DNA from: Azospirillum sp. RU38E
GTDB taxonomy: Bacteria > Pseudomonadota > Alphaproteobacteria > Azospirillales > Azospirillaceae
Reading direction: 5' to 3'
Assembly (NCBI RefSeq): GCF_900188385.1
Contig: NZ_FZOI01000002.1
Span: 186,001 to 250,000 of the forward strand
Length of the DNA stretch: 64,000 bases
The notes under the pieces were generated by a model that searched no databases, had not been told where the DNA came from, and saw only the letters and a list, made by a program, of their open reading frames with translations. The translations under genes were made by a program, and so were the position numbers. Positions 18,537-27,020 of this stretch are shown here, one piece after another (positions within the stretch are counted from its first letter, which is position 1; the number at the start of each line of letters is the position of its first letter).

Positions 18537-19268
18537 ATGATGCACCCACCGCAGGACGCAAGGCTGCCCCTCCTTCTGTTGCCGGGCCTGCTGTGCGACC
18601 ACGCGCTGTGGGCGCATCAGGTGGCGGCCTTGGCGGATATTGCCGACGCACAGGTGGCGGACCTGACCCAGGCGGACAGTGTGGCGGCAATGGCAACCCA
18701 GGTGCTGGTCACGGCCCCGGCGCGTTTTGCCCTGGCTGGCCTGTCCATGGGGGGCTATGTGGCGATGGAAATCATGCGCCGCGCGCCGGAACGGGTGCTG
18801 GGCCTGTGCCTGGTGGATACCACCGCTCGGCCGGATACGGATGAACAGCGCGAACGCCGTATGGCCCTGATCAAGCTGGCAAAAATGGGCAAGTTCAAGG
18901 GCGTCACCCCGCGCCTGCTGCCAGCATTGATCCACCCGGACCGGGCCAATGACCCGGCCGTGGCGGGGGTGGTGCTGGAGATGGCGGAGCGGGTGGGCCG
19001 CGATGCCTTTCTGCGCCAGCAGAGTGCCATTCTGGGCCGGATCGACAGCCGGCCCTTCCTGGACGCCATCCAGGTGCCCACGCTCTGCATCGTCGGGCGG
19101 GATGACGCGATCACTCCGCCTGACCGGCTGGAGGAAGTGGCGGCTGCCGTGCCCGGCGGTCGCTGCATGGTGCTGGACCATTGCGGCCATCTGGCCCCGC
19201 TCGAACAGCCCGACCAGACATCCGCGCTGATGCGCGCATGGCTGATCGGGCTGCGGAACACCAAGTGA
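18537..19268 (+). CDS. Alpha/beta fold hydrolase
   Basis: The 243-residue alpha/beta hydrolase has the nucleophile elbow GLSMGG (Ser about residue 78), an acid in the VGRDDAITPP region, and the catalytic His in LDHCGHLAPLEQP. It resembles 3-oxoadipate enol-lactonase/MhpC-type esterases, but no partner genes fix the substrate. Two ATGs lie in tandem at 18537 and 18540. It is divergent from the helicase and convergent with the OYE-family gene, 4 bases apart. Confidence 0.88.
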   Translation: MMHPPQDARLPLLLLPGLLCDHALWAHQVAALADIADAQVADLTQADSVAAMATQVLVTAPARFALAGLSMGGYVAMEIMRRAPERVLGLCLVDTTARPDTDEQRERRMALIKLAKMGKFKGVTPRLLPALIHPDRANDPAVAGVVLEMAERVGRDAFLRQQSAILGRIDSRPFLDAIQVPTLCIVGRDDAITPPDRLEEVAAAVPGGRCMVLDHCGHLAPLEQPDQTSALMRAWLIGLRNTK

Positions 19269-19272
19269 TTCG

Positions 19273-20364
19273 TTATCGGTAACGCTCCAGCCAGTGGGCA
19301 TAGGGGGCGGGCAGGGTCCAGGCGGGCCTTTCCACGCCCAGCTGCTTTGCCGCCTCATAGGGCCAATGCGGGTTGGCCAGCAGCGGGCGGCCGATCATGG
19401 CGACGTCGATATAGCCTTCGCGGATCAGCCGGTCGGCCTGTTCCGCCGGGCCGATATTCCAGGTGCTGGAACCGGGCAGCCCGGTTTCCTGCAACACGCG
19501 GCGGGCCGTTTCCGCCAGCAGGGCGGGGCCCCACGGCACCTGCGCATCGGGCGTGGAAAAGCCCATGGAGACATCCAGGAAATCCAGCCCCTCCCGCTTG
19601 AAGCCCTTCACCAGCCCGATGGCCTCGGCCAATGTCTCCTCATCGCGTCCGTCAAATTCGATGACGCCGAACCGGGCTGTCAGGGGCAGGTTCTCCGGCC
19701 AGACTTTGCGCACGGCGGCCAGGGTTTCCAACAGGAAGCGGCCGCGATTTTCGGCACTGCCGCCATATTCATCCGTGCGCTGGTTGGCATGGACGGAGAA
19801 GAAGCTCTGCGCCAGATAGCCATGGGCGAAATGCAGCATCAGCCATTTGAAACCGGCATCGCGGGCGCGGATGGTGGCCGCCACGAAATCACCCTTCACC
19901 CGCTCGATATCGGCCTTGGTCATTTCCCGTGGTACGCGCGGCAGGCCCCTGCCAAAGGCGATGGCGGAGGGCGAGATGGTTTCCCAGCCGCGCGGATCAT
20001 CGACGGGGATATGGTCATCGCCTTCCCAAGGCCTGTTGGCGCTGGCCTTGCGTCCGGCATGGCCGATCTGGATGCCGGGCACCGCCCCGGCCTTCACAAT
20101 CGCGGCGACGATCGGTTCCAGGGCCGCCGCCTGATCATCATTCCACAGGCCCAGGCAGCCGGGGGAAATGCGGCCATCCGCCGACACGCCCGTTGCCTCC
20201 ACCACCACCAGCCCGGCACCACCGCGCGCCAGCGTGGCCAGATGCACGGCGTGCCAGTCATTGGCGACCCCATCGGTCGCGCTATATTGGCACATCGGCG
20301 ACGCCGCGATGCGGTTGCGCAGGGTGACATCCTTCAGGCTGAACGGATCAAACAAGGTGGGCAT
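19273..20364 (-). CDS. NADH:flavin oxidoreductase of the old yellow enzyme family (YqjM-like)
   Basis: The 363-residue FMN TIM barrel starts MPTLFDPFSLKDVTLRNRIA and shows NRIAASPMCQYSATDG with the Cys typical of the YqjM/thermophilic-like class. It also has IQIGHAGRKAS (substrate-binding His) and LMLHFAHGYLAQSFFS. It reduces activated C=C bonds of enones or nitro compounds with NAD(P)H. ATG 20364 was chosen over 20379 because GGAG precedes it by 9 bases and because homology starts there. It is divergent from an ArsR-type regulator, a pairing often seen for OYE detoxification genes. Confidence 0.93.
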   Translation of the reverse strand: MPTLFDPFSLKDVTLRNRIAASPMCQYSATDGVANDWHAVHLATLARGGAGLVVVEATGVSADGRISPGCLGLWNDDQAAALEPIVAAIVKAGAVPGIQIGHAGRKASANRPWEGDDHIPVDDPRGWETISPSAIAFGRGLPRVPREMTKADIERVKGDFVAATIRARDAGFKWLMLHFAHGYLAQSFFSVHANQRTDEYGGSAENRGRFLLETLAAVRKVWPENLPLTARFGVIEFDGRDEETLAEAIGLVKGFKREGLDFLDVSMGFSTPDAQVPWGPALLAETARRVLQETGLPGSSTWNIGPAEQADRLIREGYIDVAMIGRPLLANPHWPYEAAKQLGVERPAWTLPAPYAHWLERYR

Positions 20365-20409
20365 ATCGACAATCTCCAATGGGGACGCTCACGTCCTTCG
20401 ATGGTTCGT

Positions 20410-20431
20410 TTGTACGATATTATTCGAACAA
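20410..20431. promoter_or_regulatory. Candidate ArsR operator between the OYE gene and arsR
   Basis: An interrupted palindrome, TTGTaCGA and TCGaACAA separated by 6 bases, lies in the 105-base divergent gap, 46 bases before the OYE start and 39 before the regulator start. Size and position suit an ArsR/SmtB dimer. Binding is inference. Confidence 0.5.
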
Positions 20432-20469
20432 TGGCAATAGCGCCTTTTCGGTGCTAGGATGCCTGCATC

Positions 20470-20772
20470 ATGCGAAGCTACAAGCACCCCGCCATCGAGG
20501 ATGTCCGGCCGGAGGACTTCTTCCACGCGCTCAGCGATCCGGTCCGTCTGGAGATCATTCGCCATCTGGCGCGGGAGCAGGAGGCAAGCTGCGCCGCGTT
20601 GGATGGTGGGCGGCCGAAATCCAGCATGTCGCACCATTTCCGCGTATTGCGGGAGGCAGGGCTGGTCTATACCAAGCCCGCTGGGGTGACGCATATGAAC
20701 TCCCTGCGGCGGGAGGAGCTGGAGCGCCGCTTTCCGGGCCTGCTGAATGCCGTGCTCGCCGCCATCGGGTGA
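20470..20772 (+). CDS. ArsR-family winged-helix regulator
   Basis: The 100-residue protein has the ArsR HTH: FFHALSDPVRLEIIRHLARE, then SSMSHHFRVLREAGLVYTKP as recognition helix and wing. No CxC metal-binding motif is visible in the helix; the only cysteine is in EASCAALDG, so it may sense an organic or redox signal rather than a metal. It is divergent from the OYE-family gene and probably represses it. Confidence 0.92.
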   Translation: MRSYKHPAIEDVRPEDFFHALSDPVRLEIIRHLAREQEASCAALDGGRPKSSMSHHFRVLREAGLVYTKPAGVTHMNSLRREELERRFPGLLNAVLAAIG

Positions 20773-20796
20773 GATTGGCGGGGGGCTGAAAAACAG

Positions 20797-20858
20797 AAAG
20801 CCCGCCATGAGTGCGATTGCCACAGGGGAGTGCTGCGGCGATCACCATGGCGGGCTTT
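20797..20858. terminator. Inverted repeat, probable bidirectional terminator
   Basis: Arms AAAGCCCGCCATG (20797-20809) and CATGGCGGGCTTT (20846-20858) are perfect 13-bp complements in the gap between the convergent arsR and GH2 genes. The 36-base inner part is itself partly complementary. The T-tracts are short, so efficiency is uncertain. Confidence 0.55.
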
Positions 20859-20915
20859 GGGGTCAGTTGCGGCACAGCACCGGAACCGGCGGGCGCAGAC
20901 CCCGAAAGGCGTGGA

Positions 20916-23900
20916 TCAGGGGGTGATGGTCACCGTCACGCTGGTCGGCTGCAGATTCCAGCCGCGCAGGGCGATGGACGGTGTCCCTTTGGCGGCTTCG
21001 GCGGGATAGGTCACCTCCACATCCCGGCTTTCACCCGCCAGCAGGGAGACATAATTCTCGCTGATATAGGCGGGCAGGATACGGCTGCCATCCGGGTTCA
21101 ACGGCGTCAGCTTCGTCAGGATGGCGGGGACGGAAGTGCTGTTGGTCAGCCGCAGGCGCAGCTTCACCTCGCCTCCCTGTTTCTGACCGCTGCCAGTGAT
21201 GGAGACGGCGGCGGCGGGCAGGCTGTTCAGCTTCTGGTTCGCCGCCGCATCCTTGGCCACCCAATAGAAGTTACGCGACAGCACGGCACCGGTCTTGTCC
21301 GCCAGTTCCAGGGTCACCAGCACCAGCCCCTGGGCCTCCAGGTGCGGGGCCAGGTCCAGCCCGAACGGGTGGGAAACACTGCCCGCCGCAGCATCCAGCG
21401 CCTGACGCTTTTCCGCCAGTGGCTGGTTGGCCAGGGTCCAGACCTTGGCCGTGACAGACAACCCCGCCCGGGCTTGGCGGCTATTATTGATAACGCTGAT
21501 GCCATGGTCGGGCAGGTTCATCTGCACATGCACCGGTTCCGCCGCCTTCTGCATTCCATAGAAGGCGCCATGGGTATCGTAATCATGGCTTAAAATCTGC
21601 CACATGGTGCTGGGCCAGGCCGGCTGGGTCATCCACAGCATCCGGCCGGAATTCTTCTGCCACAGATGGGCATTCATGCCTTCAAAGATGGCGCGATAGC
21701 CTTCGTAATTCAGCATCTGCGCCTTGCGGTCAAAGTCGTCCAGGCTGCTGGCCGGGCCGAACTTGGTTGCAATGGCGTCCATGAAGCTTTTCACATCGCC
21801 ATTACCGCTCTGATGCCAGTCATGATAGGCCCAATTGTCGCTGATCGGCCATTGCTCGCTGGCCGGCACAGCCGCCTTGAACGCCTCCGCCGTGGGGAAG
21901 GAGGGGGTGCCGACCTCCACCGAGAAGCCTTGCGCGTGGTCGGTGAAATAGCTTTCCGGCTCGCGGTAATTATAGGGGCCGGAGCCGGCCAGATTGATCC
22001 GGTTCGATGAGCCCATATAGTGCCGCGTGCCATCCTCGGCCTGCAGCATATCGTCCAACGCCTCGTTCAGCACCGGTTGGGGCACACCCTCATTGCGCCC
22101 GAACCAGAGCACGATGGACGGATGGTTGCGGTAGCGGCGTACCGTATCGGCCGCATTCGCCATGAAGAGCGGCACATCCTGCGGCTCCAACTGATAATCC
22201 TGGGTGGAGGCCCAGAAATCATTCAGCACCATCAGCCCATACTCATCGGCCAGTTCGAAGAATTCCTCCTCCGTATTCTGGCCGACCCAATTGCGGATGA
22301 CATTGACATGGGCATCACGGTGCAGCCGGAAATAGGGTTCCAGCCGCTTCTTGTCGATGCGCTTGCGCCAATCCTCCGTGCCCCAATTGCCGCCCTTGGC
22401 GGCAATGCGCACGCCATTGACCTTGATCACCAGATGCGGCGACAGTTCCGCCGCCTCCACCGGCTTTACGGCAGGCGAGTTTTCCGCCCCCGGCCGCAGC
22501 GACATGGCCCAGCCATCGGGCACTTTGCGGATGCCCTCATGACTGCTGTCGACCAGCCGTTCGCCCCGCGCCTTGGCCTTGGTCAGGTTGACCTCAACCC
22601 GGCGCAGGTCGCCCTTCTGGTCCATCAAGGACAGTTCATAGGTCACCTGTCGAATGCCGAAACGCACATCCTGGCTGTCCGACGTCGCCCCATTGGCGGC
22701 GACTGTCAGTTTCAGATCATGCAACGCCGGTTCCCCATAGCCGTTGGGCCACCAGAGCCTGGGGTTTTTCACCAACAGTTGCGGGAATTCCGCCGGCGTC
22801 AGGCTGATGCTGCCGGCGCCGGGCGGCAAGGTTGCCTGCTTGGTGACGCTGATCCCGTCGAAGCTGGCCGTCACTGTGGCCTGCACGGGCTGGGCGGAAA
22901 GGTTTTCCACCGGCACATAGATATCAATCAGGGCGCGGGAATTGTCCGCATCGGGCAGGGCGGTGACCACCTGTGTGTCGCCGATGCGCACATCGCCCGT
23001 GGCGATCAGCTTCACATCCTGCCACAGGCCGGTATTGCGATCACGGACCGAGGGGATCCAATCCCAGCCTTCCGACGCCACAAAGGTCGGCCCGTCCAGG
23101 GCCTGCATCCCGCCATTTTCCCCCACGCCGGAGGTCAGCGATTCCTCATGCGGGATGCCGGGATGGCTGGGCGGTGACACCTTGATCGCCAGGGCATTCT
23201 TCTGCCCCGGCTTGGCCAGCCCGGTGACATCGAAGCGGCCGCGGATGAAGGCGCCCTTCATCTCGCCCAGCTTGGCCCCGTTCAGCCAAACCTCGGCCTT
23301 GTAATTCACGCCCTTCAGCAGGATTTGCAGATGTTTGCCGGCCTGATCGGCCGGCACTTCAAATTCCGTGCGGTACCAGTAATCCTGTTTGTTCAGGCTT
23401 TCCGGGATGGCGAGATTGTTCAGCCCATAATCCGGATCGGGATAGACCCCGCGATCCACCAGCGTGGTCAGCACCGTGCCGGGCACGGTGGCGACAATCC
23501 AGTTGCGGGCGTCAAAACCGGGCTGCGACAGGGCGGCACCCGGGGCGGCCACCTTCGGCGCTTCCGCCAGCCGCCAGGAACCCAGCACCCATTCCCCCGC
23601 GCCATCCGGGCGCAGGGCAGGGGTTTCCACCAAGGGCTTGGCGACAGGCTTGCTGAAATCCACCTGCTGCCGGGGCCGCGTCCACGGGTCTTGCGGGCGC
23701 AATTGGCCATATTGCTGACGCACCTGCACCGGCCAGACGGGGGCACCGGATTCGAAGTTGGTCAGCGCATTGGTGGGTGCCCTGGCGGCAACTGCCTTGA
23801 TATCCGCCGCCGCCAGGGCACGCGGCAGGCTGGTGAAGCCGGCCACCCGGCCGGCGAAAGGTGGATTCGTCGACCCGATGAAGGGCACCATTTTTGAACG

Positions 23901-24437
23901 ACGCGGCGCCAGCGATAACAGGGGCAGGGCCGCCGCAGAGGTGGCTGTTGTTTTCGCCACCTCCACCCCATCGACATAAAGTCGCGCGGTGCCATCGGCG
24001 AAGCTGGCGGCCAGGGCCACCCATTGCCCGGCCTTCAATGCTTTGCCGCCGCTGATCAGCTTGCCATCCAGCAGCAGGGCCGGTTTGCCATTCTCCAGGG
24101 CCAGGAACCGGCCTGGTGCCCGCCCGTCGGCGGCAGGCAGGCCGCCCACCAGGGCTACACCGCTGTCAGCGCTGTCAATCTGCACCCAGCCCTGTAGAGT
24201 CCAGGGGGAACCGGCGGGAATCGCCGGCCCCAAGGTCGGCTTTTCCTCCAGTACCGGTTTCGTCAACCCATCGCCACCACGGGGAAATTCTGCATCGAAC
24301 GGACCGAAGCTGCCAGGACCGAAGGCGCCGGTCCCGCCCAGCCCCTGATGGGACTGCGCCATGGCCGAAACAGCGGTAAGCGCTGTCAATGAGGCAAAAA
24401 GAGAAGCGCGGAAAAGCCGGCTGGCAACCTTACTCAT
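20916..24437 (-). CDS. Exported GH2-family glycoside hydrolase with N-terminal LamG-like domain
   Basis: The protein has 1173 residues from ATG 24437, which follows GGAAGGAA; an upstream in-frame start at 24482 is less likely. A signal peptide (about residues 1-28, ending AVSAMAQ) is followed by a concanavalin/LamG-like domain (about 70-220). Then come a GH2 sugar-binding domain (WYRTEFEVPADQAGKHLQIL), an Ig-like domain and the TIM barrel. The barrel contains NVIRNWVGQNTEEEFFELAD and WFGRNEG, where Glu783 is the expected acid/base. C-terminal beta domains follow. The layout resembles beta-mannosidase or exo-beta-glucosaminidase, so the substrate may be a mannose- or glucosamine-containing glycan. 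No polysaccharide locus genes adjoin it. Confidence 0.88.
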   Translation of the reverse strand: MSKVASRLFRASLFASLTALTAVSAMAQSHQGLGGTGAFGPGSFGPFDAEFPRGGDGLTKPVLEEKPTLGPAIPAGSPWTLQGWVQIDSADSGVALVGGLPAADGRAPGRFLALENGKPALLLDGKLISGGKALKAGQWVALAASFADGTARLYVDGVEVAKTTATSAAALPLLSLAPRRSKMVPFIGSTNPPFAGRVAGFTSLPRALAAADIKAVAARAPTNALTNFESGAPVWPVQVRQQYGQLRPQDPWTRPRQQVDFSKPVAKPLVETPALRPDGAGEWVLGSWRLAEAPKVAAPGAALSQPGFDARNWIVATVPGTVLTTLVDRGVYPDPDYGLNNLAIPESLNKQDYWYRTEFEVPADQAGKHLQILLKGVNYKAEVWLNGAKLGEMKGAFIRGRFDVTGLAKPGQKNALAIKVSPPSHPGIPHEESLTSGVGENGGMQALDGPTFVASEGWDWIPSVRDRNTGLWQDVKLIATGDVRIGDTQVVTALPDADNSRALIDIYVPVENLSAQPVQATVTASFDGISVTKQATLPPGAGSISLTPAEFPQLLVKNPRLWWPNGYGEPALHDLKLTVAANGATSDSQDVRFGIRQVTYELSLMDQKGDLRRVEVNLTKAKARGERLVDSSHEGIRKVPDGWAMSLRPGAENSPAVKPVEAAELSPHLVIKVNGVRIAAKGGNWGTEDWRKRIDKKRLEPYFRLHRDAHVNVIRNWVGQNTEEEFFELADEYGLMVLNDFWASTQDYQLEPQDVPLFMANAADTVRRYRNHPSIVLWFGRNEGVPQPVLNEALDDMLQAEDGTRHYMGSSNRINLAGSGPYNYREPESYFTDHAQGFSVEVGTPSFPTAEAFKAAVPASEQWPISDNWAYHDWHQSGNGDVKSFMDAIATKFGPASSLDDFDRKAQMLNYEGYRAIFEGMNAHLWQKNSGRMLWMTQPAWPSTMWQILSHDYDTHGAFYGMQKAAEPVHVQMNLPDHGISVINNSRQARAGLSVTAKVWTLANQPLAEKRQALDAAAGSVSHPFGLDLAPHLEAQGLVLVTLELADKTGAVLSRNFYWVAKDAAANQKLNSLPAAAVSITGSGQKQGGEVKLRLRLTNSTSVPAILTKLTPLNPDGSRILPAYISENYVSLLAGESRDVEVTYPAEAAKGTPSIALRGWNLQPTSVTVTITP

Positions 24438-24689
24438 CGACGTTCCTTCCCGGAGGCGACAGCCTTGCCGGCTGTCCTTCATGATGGTGGGACAACTGCC
24501 TTGCCCCCTCTTTATCGGGAAATTTTGTGACAGGAACCATCACCGGGTCAATAAATAAAACGTCTTTCTGAAATGGCTTGTGCGGTTGGCTCACCCCGCC
24601 ATGCCCATAGAATAAGCATTTGCCTCCGGTCACTGCTGAAATCCGCGGCGTTGCGGGGTGTGCTGTACGGGAAAGCGCCGTTTTCGCCT

Positions 24690-24704
24690 TGGCACGGCCC
24701 TTGC
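24690..24704 (+). promoter_or_regulatory. Sigma-54 (RpoN) promoter of the guanidine operon
   Basis: TGGCACGGCCCTTGC matches the -24/-12 consensus TGGCAC-N5-TTGC exactly, with GG at 24691-24692 and GC at 24703-24704. A start near 24716 would put the guanidine-I aptamer at the very 5' end of the transcript. Sigma-54 control fits a nitrogen-scavenging operon. No clear NtrC enhancer was recognised in the 250 bases upstream. Confidence 0.8.
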
Positions 24705-24723
24705 GAAGTAAGCCCCGAATGGT

Positions 24724-24835
24724 GGCTAGGGTTCCGGTCCCTGATGCAGGAGATGTCTGGTCCGAGAGCTGCCGCCCGATCCCGCCTGGATGACAGGCCC
24801 GGTCGGGTACACGGCGGGACAAAAGCCCGGGAGAT
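24724..24835 (+). ncRNA. Guanidine-I riboswitch (ykkC class, subtype 1)
   Basis: The conserved blocks appear in order with correct spacing. These are CTAGGGTTCCG (24726-24736), CTGGTCCGAGAG (24757-24768), and ACACGGcGGGAcAAAAGCCC with the following GGGAGA (24810-24834). These are the hallmark joining regions of the guanidine-binding aptamer. Between the second and third blocks is a variable hairpin. The downstream operon encodes guanidine uptake and breakdown, exactly the known regulon of this class. The aptamer ends about 75 bases before the first start codon. Confidence 0.96.
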
Positions 24836-24841
24836 CGAGGA

Positions 24842-24909
24842 GGGTTGGCTATAACCTCCGTTCGGTCTCGCCAACCCCCCAGAGATGGTTTGGAACCAGA
24901 AGGGGTTGG
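24842..24909 (+). promoter_or_regulatory. Expression platform with mutually exclusive anti-Shine-Dalgarno pairing
   Basis: Three segments can pair in two ways. GGGTTGGC (24842-24849) complements GCCAACCC (24870-24877). CCAACCCC (24871-24878) also complements GGGGTTGG (24902-24909), which contains the ribosome site directly before the first ATG at 24910. The middle segment cannot do both. This is a classic sequestor / anti-sequestor arrangement, and no T-tract terminator is present, so control is probably translational. How the aptamer biases the choice is inference. Confidence 0.6.
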
Positions 24910-25998
24910 ATGATGACGACGCGCCGCTTCCTTGCAAAGATCACCGCCGGTTTTGTTGCCGCCACCATGTTGGCGGGCAGTTTCACCCTGCCGGCCATGG
25001 CCGCGCCGAAGAAGGAATTCAAGCTCGCCTGGTCCATCTATGTGGGCTGGATGCCGTGGCAGTACGCGGCCGAACAGGGCATCGTGAAGAAATGGGCCGA
25101 CAAGTACGGCATCAAGATCGATGTGGTGCAGTTCAACGATTATGTTGAAAGCGTCAACCAGTACACCGCTGGTGCCTTTGACGCGGTGACCGTCACCAAT
25201 ATGGATGCTTTGTCCATCCCCGCTGCCGGTGGCGTGGACAGCACCGCCGTGATCGTCGGCGATTTCTCCAACGGCAATGATGCCGTGATCCTGAAGGGCA
25301 AGGACAAGCTGGCCGATATCAAGGGCCAGAAGGTCAATCTGGTGGAATTCTCCGTCTCCCACTATCTGCTGGCCCGCGCGCTGGAAAGTGTGAAGATGAC
25401 AGAGGCCAAGGATATCAAGGTGGTTTCCACCTCTGACGCCGATCTGGTGGCCGCCTGGTCCACGCCGGACGTGACGGCGGTTGTCACCTGGAACCCGCTG
25501 GTGGCGGAAATCCTGAAATCCCCGGACGCCAAGAAGGTGTTCGACAGCAGCCAGATTCCGGGGGAGATCATTGATCTGGCCGTCGCCAACAGCGCGGTGC
25601 TGAAGGACAACCCCGATTTCGGCAAGGCGCTGGCTGGTATCTGGTATGAAACCATGGCGCTGATGTCCGCCAAGGATGCGGCAGGTACGGCCGCCCGTAC
25701 TGCCATGGGCAAGGCATCGGGCAGCGATCTGGCCGGGTACGAGGCGCAGTTGGCCAATACCCGCATGTTCTTCAAGTCCGACGAGGCGCTGGCCTTTGTG
25801 CGCGGGCCGGAGCCGAAGGCGACGATGAAGAAGGTGGCGGGCTTCCTGTTCGATCACGGCCTGCTGGGCAATGGCGCGCCGTCGGCGGAAGCCGTGGGCA
25901 TCGCCTTTCCCGATGGCAGCATCTATGGCGACGCCAAGAACGTGAAGTTCCGCTTCACGGACAGCTTCATGGCCGCTGCGGCGGAAGGGAAGCTGTAA
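24910..25998 (+). CDS. ABC transporter substrate-binding protein, guanidine/urea-type (NMT1/SsuA-like)
   Basis: The 362-residue periplasmic protein has a signal peptide (RRFLAKITAGFVAATMLAGS, cleavage near PAMA-APKK). The mature part follows the NMT1/TauA-like type II binding fold (FKLAWSIYVGWMPWQYAAEQ, FDAVTVTNMDALSIPAAGGV). Such proteins beside DUF1989 and carboxylase genes are usually annotated as putative urea binding proteins; the riboswitch indicates guanidine or a guanidino compound. Tandem ATGs occur at 24910 and 24913, with AAGGGG just before. It is the first gene of the operon. Confidence 0.9.
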   Translation: MMTTRRFLAKITAGFVAATMLAGSFTLPAMAAPKKEFKLAWSIYVGWMPWQYAAEQGIVKKWADKYGIKIDVVQFNDYVESVNQYTAGAFDAVTVTNMDALSIPAAGGVDSTAVIVGDFSNGNDAVILKGKDKLADIKGQKVNLVEFSVSHYLLARALESVKMTEAKDIKVVSTSDADLVAAWSTPDVTAVVTWNPLVAEILKSPDAKKVFDSSQIPGEIIDLAVANSAVLKDNPDFGKALAGIWYETMALMSAKDAAGTAARTAMGKASGSDLAGYEAQLANTRMFFKSDEALAFVRGPEPKATMKKVAGFLFDHGLLGNGAPSAEAVGIAFPDGSIYGDAKNVKFRFTDSFMAAAAEGKL

Positions 25999-26025
25999 GG
26001 GGGGGGAGGTTTCTGCCCTCTGCCC

Positions 26026-26143
26026 GTCATCCCGGCGAAAGCCGGGACCCAGGGTCACAAAATCAACCGTCAATACAGTATCGATCAACGCTGTGGAGAG
26101 GTCGGGCGCTTGGCCCCTGGGTCCCGGCTTTCGCCGGGATGAC
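26026..26143. repeat. Palindromic repeat copy 1 (118 bp)
   Basis: Perfect 29-bp inverted arms (26026-26054 and 26115-26143) start GTCATCCCGGCGAAAGCCGG. A 60-base inner part separates them. The copy lies between the binding-protein and permease genes. Arms are shared, with small changes, by the copies at 29.4, 31.8 and 37.1 kb, but the inner part is different and longer. Confidence 0.9.
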
Positions 26144-26198
26144 AGCAAAAATGCGCAAGCTTCCGCCGCCCCCAACTTCCCCCCAAGGAACCACCCCC

Positions 26199-27020
26199 AT
26201 GCGATTGATCAATCGCCGGCCGGACCGGTCCTTATGGCTGATCCTGGCGGTGCTGCCCTTTCTGGCGCTGCTGATCGCCTATGCCGCCGGTTCCGCCGTC
26301 CGGTTGGCGGAAAACCCGGCGGACAAGCTGTTGCCGGGGCTGACCGCTTTTGCCGACGCCATTGACCGCATGGCGCTGGAACCCGACAAGCGTACCGGCG
26401 ATATCCTGCTCTGGGTGGATACCGGCGCCAGCCTGACAAGGCTGGTGGCGGGCATCGCCATCGCGGCGGCGGGCGGTTTGCTGGTGGGGATGCTGGCGGG
26501 CCTGCTGCCGCTGGCCCGCGCGGCACTGTCGCCCTTTGTCACCGTCGTGTCGATGGTGCCGCCGCTGGCCGTGCTGCCCATTCTGTTCATTGTGGTCGGT
26601 CTGGGCGAGGCATCGAAGATCACCCTTATCGTCATCGGCGTGATGCCCGGTCTGATCCGCGACCTGATGCTGAAGATCGACGATCTGCCGCGCCAGCAAC
26701 TGATCAAGGCGCAGACGCTGGGGGCCAATAGCTGGACAATTGCCATTCGCGTGGTGCTGCCGCAAATCCTGCCGCGCTTGATGGACAGCATCCGCCTCAA
26801 TCTCGGCCCCGCCTGGCTGTTCCTGATTTCGGCGGAGGCGATTGCCAGTGAAAGCGGCCTTGGCTACCGCATCTTCCTGGTCCGCCGCTATCTGGCGATG
26901 GATGTCATCCTGCCCTATGTCGCCTGGATCACGCTGCTCTGCTTCCTGATGGATTGGGGCCTGCGGGCCGCCCAGTCCCGCGCTTTCCCGTGGTTTGATC
27001 GTGCGAGGACCGGCCAATGA
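26199..27020 (+). CDS. ABC transporter permease, guanidine/urea-type
   Basis: The 273-residue inner-membrane protein has about six hydrophobic segments, the first at LWLILAVLPFLALLIAYAAG. The cytoplasmic EAA-like loop is around LIKAQTLGANSWTIAIRVVL. It belongs to the SsuC/TauC permease group (binding-protein-dependent transport). ATG 26199 was chosen because AAGGA precedes it and the frame upstream runs into the palindromic repeat. Its last four bases overlap the ATPase start (ATGA). Confidence 0.93.
   Translation: MRLINRRPDRSLWLILAVLPFLALLIAYAAGSAVRLAENPADKLLPGLTAFADAIDRMALEPDKRTGDILLWVDTGASLTRLVAGIAIAAAGGLLVGMLAGLLPLARAALSPFVTVVSMVPPLAVLPILFIVVGLGEASKITLIVIGVMPGLIRDLMLKIDDLPRQQLIKAQTLGANSWTIAIRVVLPQILPRLMDSIRLNLGPAWLFLISAEAIASESGLGYRIFLVRRYLAMDVILPYVAWITLLCFLMDWGLRAAQSRAFPWFDRARTGQ

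Noticed and set aside
26026-26143. Riboswitch or terminator between the binding-protein and permease genes
   Set aside because: The same arms occur at three other places, including inside a gene, so it is a dispersed repeat.
24430-26175. 581-residue open frame on the minus strand across the riboswitch and binding-protein gene
   Set aside because: It runs through the riboswitch, the sigma-54 promoter and the repeat element, all of which explain the DNA better; no protein family is recognised.
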